Shown: piece after piece, positions 53,317 through 62,254 of the stretch
Layout: every line of letters begins with the position of its first letter
Numbering within the stretch: the first letter of the stretch is position 1
Position numbers and translations under genes: made by a program
Notes under the pieces: model-generated
The model's input: only the letters and a program-made list of their open reading frames with translations
Databases searched by the model: none
What the model was told of the DNA's origin: nothing
From: Chondrus crispus
Taxonomy: Eukaryota > Rhodophyta > Florideophyceae > Gigartinales > Gigartinaceae
Direction: 5' to 3'
Length of the DNA: 64,000 nucleotides
NCBI RefSeq assembly: GCF_000350225.1
Contig: NW_005179048.1
Coordinates: 1 to 64,000 of the forward strand

Positions 53317-55055
53317 TGGTACTCTTGTGGAGGGCCGACGCAGACACAAGTGCGGGCCCTAACCCTGTTACCTACGATGGGTCGAACGGGTCAGATGTTT
53401 CCAAGTTTCTGTTCGTATACGAGAACATCATTGTGCGCGGCAAGCCTGACGAGGAGAAGGCAGGAGCTATCCTATGCCATCTCGAGGGCGCCGCGTTCGA
53501 CTATTACTATGAAACGTATAGTCATAATGGGAGTCTGACCGAAGCCGCCAGTAACTGGGACGGTGTAAAGAGCGCCCTGTCCGACCGATTTACGGAGGCA
53601 CCGAGGCCAGAAGAAAACATCCAGAAGGCTATGAGTTGCCGACTGGATGGTAAGAACTTGCTTACTTCGATGGATGAAATGGACAAGCTCTACAGAAGGG
53701 CCGGTTTCAACGACGAGGCAAAGTACGGCTTGCTTCGCAATGCCGTAATGGCACATTTAGATGTTGCTCAGTTCGCGATCTATCGTTCTCCGACGACGTA
53801 CGAAGAACTGATGAAGACCGTGAAGGACTTTGCTGCAGGCCGTGACGCCTTTAAGGCGGCGAAAACTGCTGCGCAGTCCGTTGAACCTGTGACGCCCAAG
53901 CGCGTACTGGTGCGTTCTGATGTGGATCCCCGACAGGAAAAGCTGGAGAACAAGGTTGACGCCATCACCAACCAGCTGGCAGAACTGTCACTGATGATGA
54001 AGAAACGACAGACGCCAGGGGACAGTGATACGAGTTGGACATGTTCCTATTGCAAGGAACCAGGGCATTCAGCGACTCGTTGTCGTTCCAACTCACATCG
54101 TGATACTCGTTGCCCAACGTGTGGGAAGATTGGACACACGACGGAGACTTGCTGGTCCCGCTTTGCTAGAAAGAATGTGGCTCATGCACGTCCTCAAGGT
54201 AACGCTGGCGCAGGAAGCGCTTATGGCCCCAAAGCAGGCGGTTCTGCCAACGACGCCGGTGACAAGGCCACCAGAGACTCGAAGCAAGTCACGGTCATAA
54301 CTGAGACCACCAAGGGAGAATTGGTGGCAGCTACGAAACGCAACGCCGAAGGAGAGGCCTTGCCGAAGCAGTCGAAGAACCGTGAAGAAGTTTCGATCCC
54401 CAGGCTGCTGAATCCCACTCCAGTAGCTCCTAGGGGAACTATCCCCTGGAATGAGCCGCTGAGAGTGCCGAGAGTGAAGCCTGCACGCCAGAAGAAGAAG
54501 AATGTTTCAAAGAAGGCGGCACTCCAGGAGCACGTCGGCAAGTACAACGTCGTGTCAGAGCTGGCGAATGCGCCGTCTGGTCTAACATTTGGACAACTTG
54601 TCCGTGGAGACACTGAAGGAGCAAGGAAGGAGATGAAGCGCCTTCTATCCACGAGAGTAGGGCGTTCTCGCGGGTTTGCGGGCCACACGGATGTCTTCCC
54701 GAGGCGTCTTCGGGTAGTTACTGTTCAAGTTTATGGAACTGATGCTCAAGCACTACTGGATTCGGGTGCGGTGCCGAACATCATGTCGCCGCACCTCATG
54801 AAGAGACTTTCTCTGACGCCAGAGAGTACGAAGAAACACATCACTGTGGCAGATGGGAAGAGCTCCCCTTGTGTTGGATCACTGCGCCAGGTCCCCGTCT
54901 CGTTTGGGGGACTGGTGAGCATGATGGACTTCCTTGTCGTTACGGGAACACCATACGACGTCATCGTGGGGATGCCGTCGTTAGAGGAGCTCAAAACGTA
55001 CATTGATTTGGGGCAACAGCATGTCCAAGTGACTGTGGGTGCTGACACGATTTGA
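53316..55055 (+). CDS. gag: gag-protease of the young Ty3/Gypsy-type element
   Basis: A 579-residue open frame whose ATG overlaps the last base of the LTR; the frame stays open upstream to 53172 within the LTR. It encodes the structural polyprotein: a capsid-like helical domain (about 53400-53830, PVTYDGSNGSDVSKFLFVYE onward), a Lys/Arg-rich linker, two CCHC zinc knuckles (CSYCKEPGHSATRC and CPTCGKIGHTTETC, about 54037-54165), and a retropepsin domain (about 54700-55040, with LDSGAVPNIMS and VIVGMPS). It lies directly before pol in the same reading frame, an arrangement compatible with stop-codon read-through as used by several retroviral lineages. Confidence 0.9.
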   Translation: MVLLWRADADTSAGPNPVTYDGSNGSDVSKFLFVYENIIVRGKPDEEKAGAILCHLEGAAFDYYYETYSHNGSLTEAASNWDGVKSALSDRFTEAPRPEENIQKAMSCRLDGKNLLTSMDEMDKLYRRAGFNDEAKYGLLRNAVMAHLDVAQFAIYRSPTTYEELMKTVKDFAAGRDAFKAAKTAAQSVEPVTPKRVLVRSDVDPRQEKLENKVDAITNQLAELSLMMKKRQTPGDSDTSWTCSYCKEPGHSATRCRSNSHRDTRCPTCGKIGHTTETCWSRFARKNVAHARPQGNAGAGSAYGPKAGGSANDAGDKATRDSKQVTVITETTKGELVAATKRNAEGEALPKQSKNREEVSIPRLLNPTPVAPRGTIPWNEPLRVPRVKPARQKKKNVSKKAALQEHVGKYNVVSELANAPSGLTFGQLVRGDTEGARKEMKRLLSTRVGRSRGFAGHTDVFPRRLRVVTVQVYGTDAQALLDSGAVPNIMSPHLMKRLSLTPESTKKHITVADGKSSPCVGSLRQVPVSFGGLVSMMDFLVVTGTPYDVIVGMPSLEELKTYIDLGQQHVQVTVGADTI

Positions 55056-55067
55056 CTAAGTCTTGAG

Positions 55068-57698
55068 ATGGATGAAGACCATAAGAAGCCGGGATCCGCT
55101 ACCGACAGTGAGGACTTCACGTCAGACTCGGGGGCCGTGCCGGCTGACTCGACTGACACGGATGAAGACTTCGTCCTTTCGATGCGTGACAGGGTGCCGT
55201 TTGAACCAGACCTTGCCTGGGCGGGAGCAGTCACTGAGGACGAAGATCCTCATGCTGGACTTCCGGACCTAGCTGGGGAAGGCTCAGAGTACGAGCCGGC
55301 GGATGAGAAAGAGAAGAGAGATGAGAAGGACGAACTTCTCATGTCTAAGCTGAGCCATATCAGCAGAGAGAACGCCGACCGCATAATATGTTGTATCAAG
55401 AGTATGGGAATAGCTGCATGGTCTTTGGACGACCTCAGGGCGGCAGATGTCCCTGTGTCACATTCTTTTGAGTTAAATGACGACAGACCCATTTCGCACG
55501 CCGTTCGGAGGCTCCCTCCGAGACACAACGCGGTAGTGCGCGAGGAGATCGAGAAGATGCAGAAGGCAGGGATCATTACCCCCTCTGTAGCTCCTTGGTC
55601 GTTTCCGGTCGTCATCGCAACGAAGAAGGACGAGAAACCTCGCTTCTGTGTTGACTACCGCGCGCTTAACCGGGTGATGAAGGCCGACAAGTGGCCGTTG
55701 CCCAAAATGGAAGAGATATTCGACGACCTTGAAGGAAGCAAAGTGTTCACTACCCTAGACTTGTTCTCGGGTTATTGGCAAGTGCAGATGGCTTCATGGT
55801 GCAAAGAACAGACGACGTTTGTCTGTCGGTACGGGACCTTTCAATTTGAAGTGATGCCATTCGGGCTCCTGAACGCTCCTTCAACGTTTCAAAGGATGAT
55901 GGATGGCGTATTCAGAGACCTGCCATTCGTCCGAGTATACCTTGATGACGTAGTTATCTTTTCAAAGTCCTTGGACGTCCATGTTGACCATTTAATTGAA
56001 GTGTTCGAGCTGATTGCTCGCAGTGGATTGAAGTTGAAGCTTGCGAAGTGTTCCTTCGCGCAATCACATACCAGGCTATTGGGGCACGTCATCGGAAAGA
56101 AGGGGATTGAGGTGGATCCAGAGAAGACATCGATCATTTGGGACACCCCCGAGCCGCGCTCCAAGACGGAGTTACGAAGCTTCCTTGGGCTAGCGGGGTA
56201 TTACCGCCGATTCATCTCTAAGTTCTCAGAAGTCTCTGCATCGTTGCATGCTGCTACTTCTACCAAAGTCGAATTTGAATTTACGGAAGAGATGCGGACC
56301 GCCTTCCAGGAGTTGAAGAAGAGGGTGACGTCTCCTCCGCTGTTGGCGCTCCCGAAGTTTGACGAACCCTTCGTGGTCGAGACAGATGCATCCAACGTGG
56401 CAGTGGGAGCAGTTCTGGCTCAGAAGAAGGAAGACAAGAAGGTTCACCCGATACAATACGCCAGCAGGACGATGACGGAGACCACGAAGAAGTACTGCAC
56501 CTGTGAGAGAGAAGCATTAGCGGTGATCTTCGCGCTAAAGAAATTTCGGGTGTATTTGCTCTCAACGCAAAAGTTCAAGTTGATTACGGATCACCAAGCG
56601 CTTCAGTATGCGTTCAAAAAGAAGGACATCCACGGTAGACTTGCCCGTTGGATGGATTTCCTGGCGGAGTACGAATTCGAGATATTGTACCGCCCCGGCT
56701 CAAAGAATTGTGCCGCTGACTTTCTCTCGCGTCTACGAAAAGACGATAGCAGGCGCAAGGAGGATGAGGGGGACCTGGTATGTGCTGCCGCTTTTGCGAA
56801 AGGAGATATACTGGAAGACATGGAACCTCATGTGCGGGACACGTACCGTTATCTCGAAGGAGAAGAGATGGTTGAGCAAGATGCTGCGCAGAGGCGCAGA
56901 ATCAAGAAGAACTCCAGGCGGTTCCTCGCCTGGAACGGAAGGCTGTTTCGCAGGATGAAGAATGGGATCAGAACAATCCCTTCTCGGGGGACTCGACTGC
57001 AGATATTGCGGTCGCTGCATGACGACATTGGCCACTGGGACGCTACAGCTACGAAGCAGTTCGTCCTTGACAGGTACTGGTGGCCGGGAGTTCATGGTGA
57101 TATCTACGCCTACGTTCGTGGATGTGAAGGCTGCCAAAAGGCTGCGCCCATCCCGACGTACAAAAGCACGGCGGTGATACCAGTCTCTCAGCTCTTTGAG
57201 ACATTCTCGATAGACTTTGCGGGGCCCCTTCCCAAGACGAAGAATGGAAAACGTTACATCCTGATAGCGGTCGAACATCTGACTGGTTGGCCCCTGGCTT
57301 GGGCAACCGAGACCGCTACGTCTGCGGAAGTTGTCAAGTTCGTGGAGGAGGAGATCATCCATTCGTTTGGTCCCCCTCGGACCATAGTCTCAGATAACGC
57401 AACATGTTTCAGCGCGACAGCGTTGAAGAACTTCATGGTACAACAGGGAATTTCATGGAAACCGGTCCTCGCCTATGCTCCTATGTCCAACGGAAAAGCG
57501 GAGCGTATGGTGGGGACCATCAAGCGTTCAATTCGGAAGACTCTGTCGGGACAGGGCGCCGCTAGCCACAAGTGGGAATCAGCGCTGAAGCAGATCCTGT
57601 ACGGATACCGCCGACGCCGGCTGTCGGACGGGTTCTCCCCGTTTGAGCTGATGTATGGAGTAAAGCCGCCCGCGCAACCCCAGACCGAACTGAACTAA
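55068..57698 (+). CDS. pol: pol (RT, RNase H, integrase) of the young Ty3/Gypsy-type element
   Basis: An 876-residue open frame. Parts in order: acidic leader (about 55068-55400), reverse transcriptase (about 55480-56110; FTTLDLFSGYWQV, MPFGLLNAPSTFQR, VYLDDVVIFSK), RNase H (about 56360-56740; VVETDASNVAVGA, REALAVIFALKKF, ITDHQALQY), integrase with zinc-binding region (about 57010-57150) and catalytic core (about 57190-57560; FSIDFAGPLPKTKNGKRY, IVSDNATCFSA, NGKAERMVGTIK). It is a member of the Ty3/Gypsy lineage without a chromodomain here. The 3' end beyond the core is altered by the internal rearrangement. Confidence 0.9.
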   Translation: MDEDHKKPGSATDSEDFTSDSGAVPADSTDTDEDFVLSMRDRVPFEPDLAWAGAVTEDEDPHAGLPDLAGEGSEYEPADEKEKRDEKDELLMSKLSHISRENADRIICCIKSMGIAAWSLDDLRAADVPVSHSFELNDDRPISHAVRRLPPRHNAVVREEIEKMQKAGIITPSVAPWSFPVVIATKKDEKPRFCVDYRALNRVMKADKWPLPKMEEIFDDLEGSKVFTTLDLFSGYWQVQMASWCKEQTTFVCRYGTFQFEVMPFGLLNAPSTFQRMMDGVFRDLPFVRVYLDDVVIFSKSLDVHVDHLIEVFELIARSGLKLKLAKCSFAQSHTRLLGHVIGKKGIEVDPEKTSIIWDTPEPRSKTELRSFLGLAGYYRRFISKFSEVSASLHAATSTKVEFEFTEEMRTAFQELKKRVTSPPLLALPKFDEPFVVETDASNVAVGAVLAQKKEDKKVHPIQYASRTMTETTKKYCTCEREALAVIFALKKFRVYLLSTQKFKLITDHQALQYAFKKKDIHGRLARWMDFLAEYEFEILYRPGSKNCAADFLSRLRKDDSRRKEDEGDLVCAAAFAKGDILEDMEPHVRDTYRYLEGEEMVEQDAAQRRRIKKNSRRFLAWNGRLFRRMKNGIRTIPSRGTRLQILRSLHDDIGHWDATATKQFVLDRYWWPGVHGDIYAYVRGCEGCQKAAPIPTYKSTAVIPVSQLFETFSIDFAGPLPKTKNGKRYILIAVEHLTGWPLAWATETATSAEVVKFVEEEIIHSFGPPRTIVSDNATCFSATALKNFMVQQGISWKPVLAYAPMSNGKAERMVGTIKRSIRKTLSGQGAASHKWESALKQILYGYRRRRLSDGFSPFELMYGVKPPAQPQTELN

Positions 57699-57967
57699 AT
57701 CCGGTGGGGCGGCGTAGAGGCGCGCAACTTGGAACTGTTAGCGACGCTCGCGCTCCGATCGACAAGGGCGGCTAAACAGTTGGAAAAAAGGAGCAAGAGA
57801 ATGACGGTTGTGTCGCCACGCCAGTTCGACGTACACGATCAAGTTCTGGTCGCCCGAGGAACAGCCCTAGGAGGGTTACAGAAGTAGCCTCTAGGGGAGT
57901 CGAAGTACTACGGCCCATGCCGGGTAGTACGAGCCAAGCACCCGCGGTACACACTCGTGTCGCCGGG

Positions 57968-58234
57968 TGTTGTCGGTGAAATGGGGGTGGCGGTTCTGGG
58001 GAGCGTGCCGTTCGTGGTGAGGGTTGGCCGAGTGTCGTCCCCCCTTCCCCGCAGCGCCCGTCACCCTCTCTCTTTTATTTCTACGAAATTCCTTCCAGAA
58101 GCGTCCACGCATCCGGCCCGGATTCCGCCGGGCCGTCCGCGTGCGCTTCTCTAAAATTCAAATAAAATCTCGGACTACAGAATAAAATCTCCCTCTACAG
58201 TAAAATGCAAATATTTCCCTAAAAATATCTCACA
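57968..58234 (-). repeat. Internal inverted LTR (267 bp)
   Basis: It is the exact reverse complement of the left LTR as far as I can compare. It starts palindrome arm 1. Confidence 0.9.
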
Positions 58235-59724
58235 TGACCCCCTCCTCAGGGCAGCCCACGGGGCTGCCGCTGCACGTAAATATACTGGCCCCGCTTCCTC
58301 GCGTGACCGCTCTGGCCCCCCCGGCCACCGTCTTTCCACCTTGCCACTGAACTGCACTCTCCCTGCCTCCTCGCGCCTCTCTCGCCGTCGAACTTCTAAC
58401 AGTCAATTTCAAGCCGCGCTTCATCTGCGTCGCCAGAATTCCGGTTGCCCAACGTCAGCTTCGCGTCAGCCTCGGGCCGCGTGGTCTCCGCGTCGCCCGG
58501 GACTGCGGTCCCTGACGTCAATCGTCGTCTGGGACTCAGGCCGCGTGCTCTGCGCGTCGCCTGAGGCTCCGTTTCCAGTCGTTCCCGTTTCGGGACTTCT
58601 CGGAAACGCACAGCGTCTCGAGCCGCGCACGGGAGCTCTGTGGTCCTTCGGGCGGTACTCCCTGTGCGCACTATGGCTCGAACCAAGCAGACGGCGAGGG
58701 CTTCCACCGGCGGGAAGGTACCACGCCGCGCTATCGCCACTAGGGCCGCCCGCCGTTCAGCGGGCGTGTGGCGAGAGAACGGCCAGGACGTCACCGAAAG
58801 GGCGTCTCATGGCGTAAATTGCCCCTTCATCGACTTCGAAGACCCAAGTAATGCCGAACATCTCCCTGACCTTTGGGAGCACGCGGGACGTTCCGACGTC
58901 TCCGCGCTTCGGTACCAAGTAGGAGATGGTTCTTTCCGAATCAAATATAAGGAAGTGGGCAACCGGGCGTCCGTCGTAGCGGCCGTATCTGCCGCCGGGG
59001 CCCGGCTTCTCTTCGGGGCCCATGTGTTGGCCTTCGTATCGGCCCGCCTCGCTCGCAAGGCATGGTTCACCTCCGACCGCTGCTACCGGCTGGGGCTCAC
59101 CGAGAGCCACAGCGACGGGACGGAGTACACCTGCTGCGACGACCCAGAGTGGGTCGTCGAATTTGTCTGGTGCTCTGATGGCGGTAACGGCGAGGTCAAG
59201 GGTTGCCACTACGCCGTCGGAGAGGGGAGTCCAGAGAAGTACATGATACTTCTCTACACGATGACCTTCGATCGCGTGCCCTCTGCGAACGGCACTGCCC
59301 GCCGGGGCTTCAACTCTTCCTTTGGTAAGGAGTGCTCAACGCGTATGGACGCTATTCTGGCTATCGACAGTTGGTGTAGCCAGAATAGAGGGAAGAGGAA
59401 GCGAGTGAACTTTGCTATGTCACGCGACGTCTCCCCACTCGCTTCCCGGTACCTTTGCACGTCCCGGACCGTAGCGTTCCAAGACAATACCGTCTTGTGC
59501 ATCCGGTCTGCGGTCTGCAACGCTATGTTCCTTGTCGTTGGTCGCGGTGCTGCTGACCGCCTATGGGTGGCGGAAGCGGCCCGAGTCGCCGCGTTCGAGC
59601 GTCAGATGGACTATTCCCCGAGCGTGCACCACTTTACGCACATTCAGAGGGTAATCCGAGGAACAGCCCTAGGAGGGTTACAGAAGTGGCCCCTAGGGGA
59701 TTCGAAGTACTACGGCCCATGCCG
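57968..59724. repeat. Palindrome arm 1 (1757 bp)
   Basis: It is complementary to 60117-61873 with only about three mismatches over the whole length. Contents: inverted LTR, a 440-bp leader with a TAAATATACTGG box (about 58275), and an H3-tail-mimic ORF. The last about 70 bp duplicate part of the pol 3' region at 57857-57925; the match continues past the arm end to 59770. Confidence 0.9.
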
Positions 59725-59845
59725 GGTAGTACGAGCCAAGCACCCGCGGTACACACTCGTGTCGCCGGGATTGCGCTACAGTCGACGGGATATACATGCA
59801 AGACGTTTAATCCCTTTTATTCAGAAACCCGCACATCTTATGTAG
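58673..59845 (+). CDS. Histone H3-tail-mimic protein, copy 1
   Basis: The in-frame ATG at 58673 gives M-ARTKQTAR, then ASTGGKVPRR. After removal of Met before Ala, residues 1-29 match the histone H3 tail at 22 of 29 positions. Lys4, Ser10, Lys14 and Ser28 are kept; Lys9 is Ala, Lys18, 23 and 27 are Arg. An ATG at 58640 would add 11 residues and bury the tail, so I prefer 58673. The remaining about 330 residues are not a histone fold and I do not recognise them; they include a GKRKRVNF nuclear-localisation-like run and several Cys. The final about 60 residues (KYYGPCRVVRAKHPRYTLVS onward, IHARRLIPF) resemble an integrase GPY/F module and equal the pol 3' sequence at 57857-57967, so this C-terminus looks chimeric. 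Confidence 0.8.
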   Translation: MARTKQTARASTGGKVPRRAIATRAARRSAGVWRENGQDVTERASHGVNCPFIDFEDPSNAEHLPDLWEHAGRSDVSALRYQVGDGSFRIKYKEVGNRASVVAAVSAAGARLLFGAHVLAFVSARLARKAWFTSDRCYRLGLTESHSDGTEYTCCDDPEWVVEFVWCSDGGNGEVKGCHYAVGEGSPEKYMILLYTMTFDRVPSANGTARRGFNSSFGKECSTRMDAILAIDSWCSQNRGKRKRVNFAMSRDVSPLASRYLCTSRTVAFQDNTVLCIRSAVCNAMFLVVGRGAADRLWVAEAARVAAFERQMDYSPSVHHFTHIQRVIRGTALGGLQKWPLGDSKYYGPCRVVRAKHPRYTLVSPGLRYSRRDIHARRLIPFIQKPAHLM

Positions 59846-60116
59846 GTTTGATGCATTTTAATATTTCGCATGTACTAGATTGAAGGCGATTGAGATTGAT
59901 TTCGTTTCTTATGCATGAACTATCAGTGTTTGCTGCTTGAGGAACCCCTACGCACGGCAATTACCTTGCCATGGGAGGATTTGGGGCCACGATTTCCTCG
60001 GCGAACCTTTTTGGATTTCCTCTCCCGGCCGGGACTCTGATTGGCGTCTCTACGCTGCCGGGTTGTTCGGCGCAAGAGACGCACATCATCGAAGTACTGG
60101 AACTTTGTCGGATCGG
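59725..60116. other. Palindrome centre (392 bp)
   Basis: The unique sequence between the arms starts with pol-related sequence (to about 59830), followed by an AT-rich stretch and a GC-rich part. No complete gene. Confidence 0.7.
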
Positions 60117-61168
60117 CGGCATGGGCCGTAGTACTTCGAATCCCCTAGGGGCCACTTCTGTAACCCTCCTAGGGCTGTTCCTCGGATTACCCTCTGAATG
60201 TGCGTAAAGTGGTGCACGCTCGGGGAATAGTCCATCTGACGCTCGAACGCGGCGACTCGGGCCGCTTCCGCCACCCATAGGCGGTCAGCAGCACCGCGAC
60301 CAACGACAAGGAACATAGCGTTGCAGACCGCAGACCGGATGCACAAGACGGTATTGTCTTGGAACGCTACGGTCCGGGACGTGCAAAGGTACCGGGAAGC
60401 GAGTGGGGAGACGTCGCGTGACATAGCAAAGTTCACTCGCTTCCTCTTCCCTCTATTCTGGCTACACCAACTGTCGATAGCCAGAATAGCGTCCATACGC
60501 GTTGAGCACTCCTTACCAAAGGAAGAGTTGAAGCCCCGGCGGGCAGTGCCGTTCGCAGAGGGCACGCGATCGAAGGTCATCGTGTAGAGAAGTATCATGT
60601 ACTTCTCTGGACTCCCCTCTCCGACGGCGTAGTGGCAACCCTTGACCTCGCCGTTACCGCCATCAGAGCACCAGACAAATTCGACGACCCACTCTGGGTC
60701 GTCGCAGCAGGTGTACTCCGTCCCGTCGCTGTGGCTCTCGGTGAGCCCCAGCCGGTAGCAGCGGTCGGAGGTGAACCATGCCTTGCGAGCGAGGCGGGCC
60801 GATACGAAGGCCAACACATGGGCCCCGAAGAGAAGCCGGGCCCCGGCGGCAGATACGGCCGCTACGACGGACGCCCGGTTGCCCACTTCCTTATATTTGA
60901 TTCGGAAAGAACCATCTCCTACTTGGTACCGAAGCGCGGAGACGTCGGAACGTCCCGCGTGCTCCCAAAGGTCAGGGAGATGTTCGGCATTACTTGGGTC
61001 TTCGAAGTCGATGAAGGGGCAATTTACGCCATGAGACGCCCTTTCGGTGACGTCCTGGCCGTTCTCTCGCCACACGCCCGCTGAACGGCGGGCGGCCCTA
61101 GTGGCGATAGCGCGGCGTGGTACCTTCCCGCCGGTGGAAGCCCTCGCCGTCTGCTTGGTTCGAGCCAT
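60086..61168 (-). CDS. Histone H3-tail-mimic protein, copy 2
   Basis: This is the mirror copy in arm 2, starting at ATG 61168-61166 with the same M-ARTKQTAR N-terminus and the same replacements at Lys9, 18, 23 and 27. It is identical to copy 1 through the shared arm. It ends sooner (360 residues) because the frame leaves the palindrome at 60117 and reads ten different residues from the centre. Relative to the element's gag-pol and right LTR this ORF is antisense and lies just before the polypurine-like GAGGAGGGGG stretch (about 61594-61603). Confidence 0.8.
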   Translation of the reverse strand: MARTKQTARASTGGKVPRRAIATRAARRSAGVWRENGQDVTERASHGVNCPFIDFEDPSNAEHLPDLWEHAGRSDVSALRYQVGDGSFRIKYKEVGNRASVVAAVSAAGARLLFGAHVLAFVSARLARKAWFTSDRCYRLGLTESHSDGTEYTCCDDPEWVVEFVWCSDGGNGEVKGCHYAVGEGSPEKYMILLYTMTFDRVPSANGTARRGFNSSFGKECSTRMDAILAIDSWCSQNRGKRKRVNFAMSRDVSPLASRYLCTSRTVAFQDNTVLCIRSAVCNAMFLVVGRGAADRLWVAEAARVAAFERQMDYSPSVHHFTHIQRVIRGTALGGLQKWPLGDSKYYGPCRRSDKVPVLR

Positions 61169-61873
61169 AGTGCGCACAGGGAGTACCGCCCGAAGGACCA
61201 CAGAGCTCCCGTGCGCGGCTCGAGACGCTGTGCGTTTCCGAGAAGTCCCGAAACGGGAACGACTGGAAACGGAGCCTCAGGCGACGCGCAGAGCACGCGG
61301 CCTGAGTCCCAGACGACGATTGACGTCAGGGACCGCAGTCCCGGGCGACGCGGAGACCACGCGGCCCGAGGCTGACGCGAAGCTGACGTTGGGCAACCGG
61401 AATTCGGGCGACGCAGATGAAGCGCGGCTTGAAATTGACTGTTAGAAGTTCGACGGCGAGAGAGGCGCGAGGAGGCAGGGAGAGTGCAGTTCAGTGGCAA
61501 GGTGGAAAGACGGTGGCCGGGGGGGCCAGAGCGGTCACGCGAGGAAGCGGGGCCAGTATATTTACGTGCAGCGGCAGCCCCGTGGGCTGCCCTGAGGAGG
61601 GGGTCATGTGAGATATTTTTAGGGAAATATTTGCATTTTACTGTAGAGGGAGATTTTATTCTGTAGTCCGAGATTTTATTTGAATTTTAGAGAAGCGCAC
61701 GCGGACGGCCCGGCGGAATCCGGGCCGGATGCGTGGACGCTTCTGGAAGGAATTTCGTAGAAATAAAAGAGAGAGGGTGACGGGCGCTGCGGGGAAGGGG
61801 GGAAGACACTCGGCCAACCCTCACCACGAACGGCACGCTCCCCAGAACCGCCTCCCCCATTTCACCGACAACA
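60117..61873. repeat. Palindrome arm 2 (1757 bp)
   Basis: It is the reverse complement of 57968-59724. It ends with the right LTR and is followed by the 32-bp flanking repeat. Confidence 0.9.
61607..61873 (+). repeat. Right LTR (267 bp)
   Basis: Direct orientation, ends TGTGAG and ACAACA. It has about two substitutions relative to the left LTR (in the GGGGGGAAGACAC and CCGCCTCCC parts). A purine-rich tract precedes it. Confidence 0.9.
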
Positions 61874-61905
61874 CACTGTTATATTTCGTGATGAATCTGT
61901 GGTGT
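61874..61905 (+). repeat. 32-bp flanking direct repeat, right copy
   Basis: It is identical to 53018-53049 and follows the right LTR with no spacer. Confidence 0.9.
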
Positions 61906-62254
61906 CATTCAATATTTTCGATTTTACAGAAATGATTGGGGGCGGCGGGTCGCCGCAGGGGTACTCAATGTCCTCAACTGAAGTCCGAGGGGAATCCAGA
62001 GAAAGGGATTTTCACTCACTCGGGGTGCTTGGTACCCATTCTCTCGCGACTGCCGACTCGATCGCTCTCCGTCTATCGTCCCCCTCTGTCGCGCGGCTAC
62101 CGGTCTACGTTCCGCTCCGCCTGCACGTGCAACTAACCCTACACCGGAACCGTATTCCTCCGCGCCACGAACTCCCCTAGAACCGCTTACCACAGAACCT
62201 TTCTCACGCGCAGTGAATAGGCGAAGAGCACTCAGATATAGGGTATGCCTCCCC

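Larger units (their letters stand above)
53050..61873 (+). mobile_element. Young Ty3/Gypsy-type element with internal palindrome and three LTRs
   Basis: The 8824-bp element begins and ends with direct 267-bp LTRs (53050-53316 and 61607-61873). A third LTR (57968-58234) lies inverted within. Order: LTR, gag, protease, pol (RT, RNase H, integrase), then palindrome arm 1 (57968-59724), a 392-bp centre, and arm 2 (60117-61873). RT-RNase H-integrase order places it in Ty3/Gypsy (Metaviridae). The left and middle LTRs look identical; the right one differs at about 2 positions, so the element is very young. gag and most of pol are open; the 3' end of pol is disrupted by the rearrangement (about 1-2 breaks). 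The 32-bp flanking repeat is much longer than the usual 4-6 bp. Confidence 0.9.

Noticed and set aside
58396-58794. Minus-strand 132-codon ORF overlapping the H3-mimic start (and its mirror at 61047-61445)
   Set aside because: It is the complement of the leader and H3-tail coding region, with Arg/Thr/Ala bias; a shadow frame.
58640-59845. A full histone H3 variant
   Set aside because: Only the N-terminal tail matches; no alphaN, alpha1-alpha3 histone-fold sequence follows, so it is a tail mimic, not a histone.
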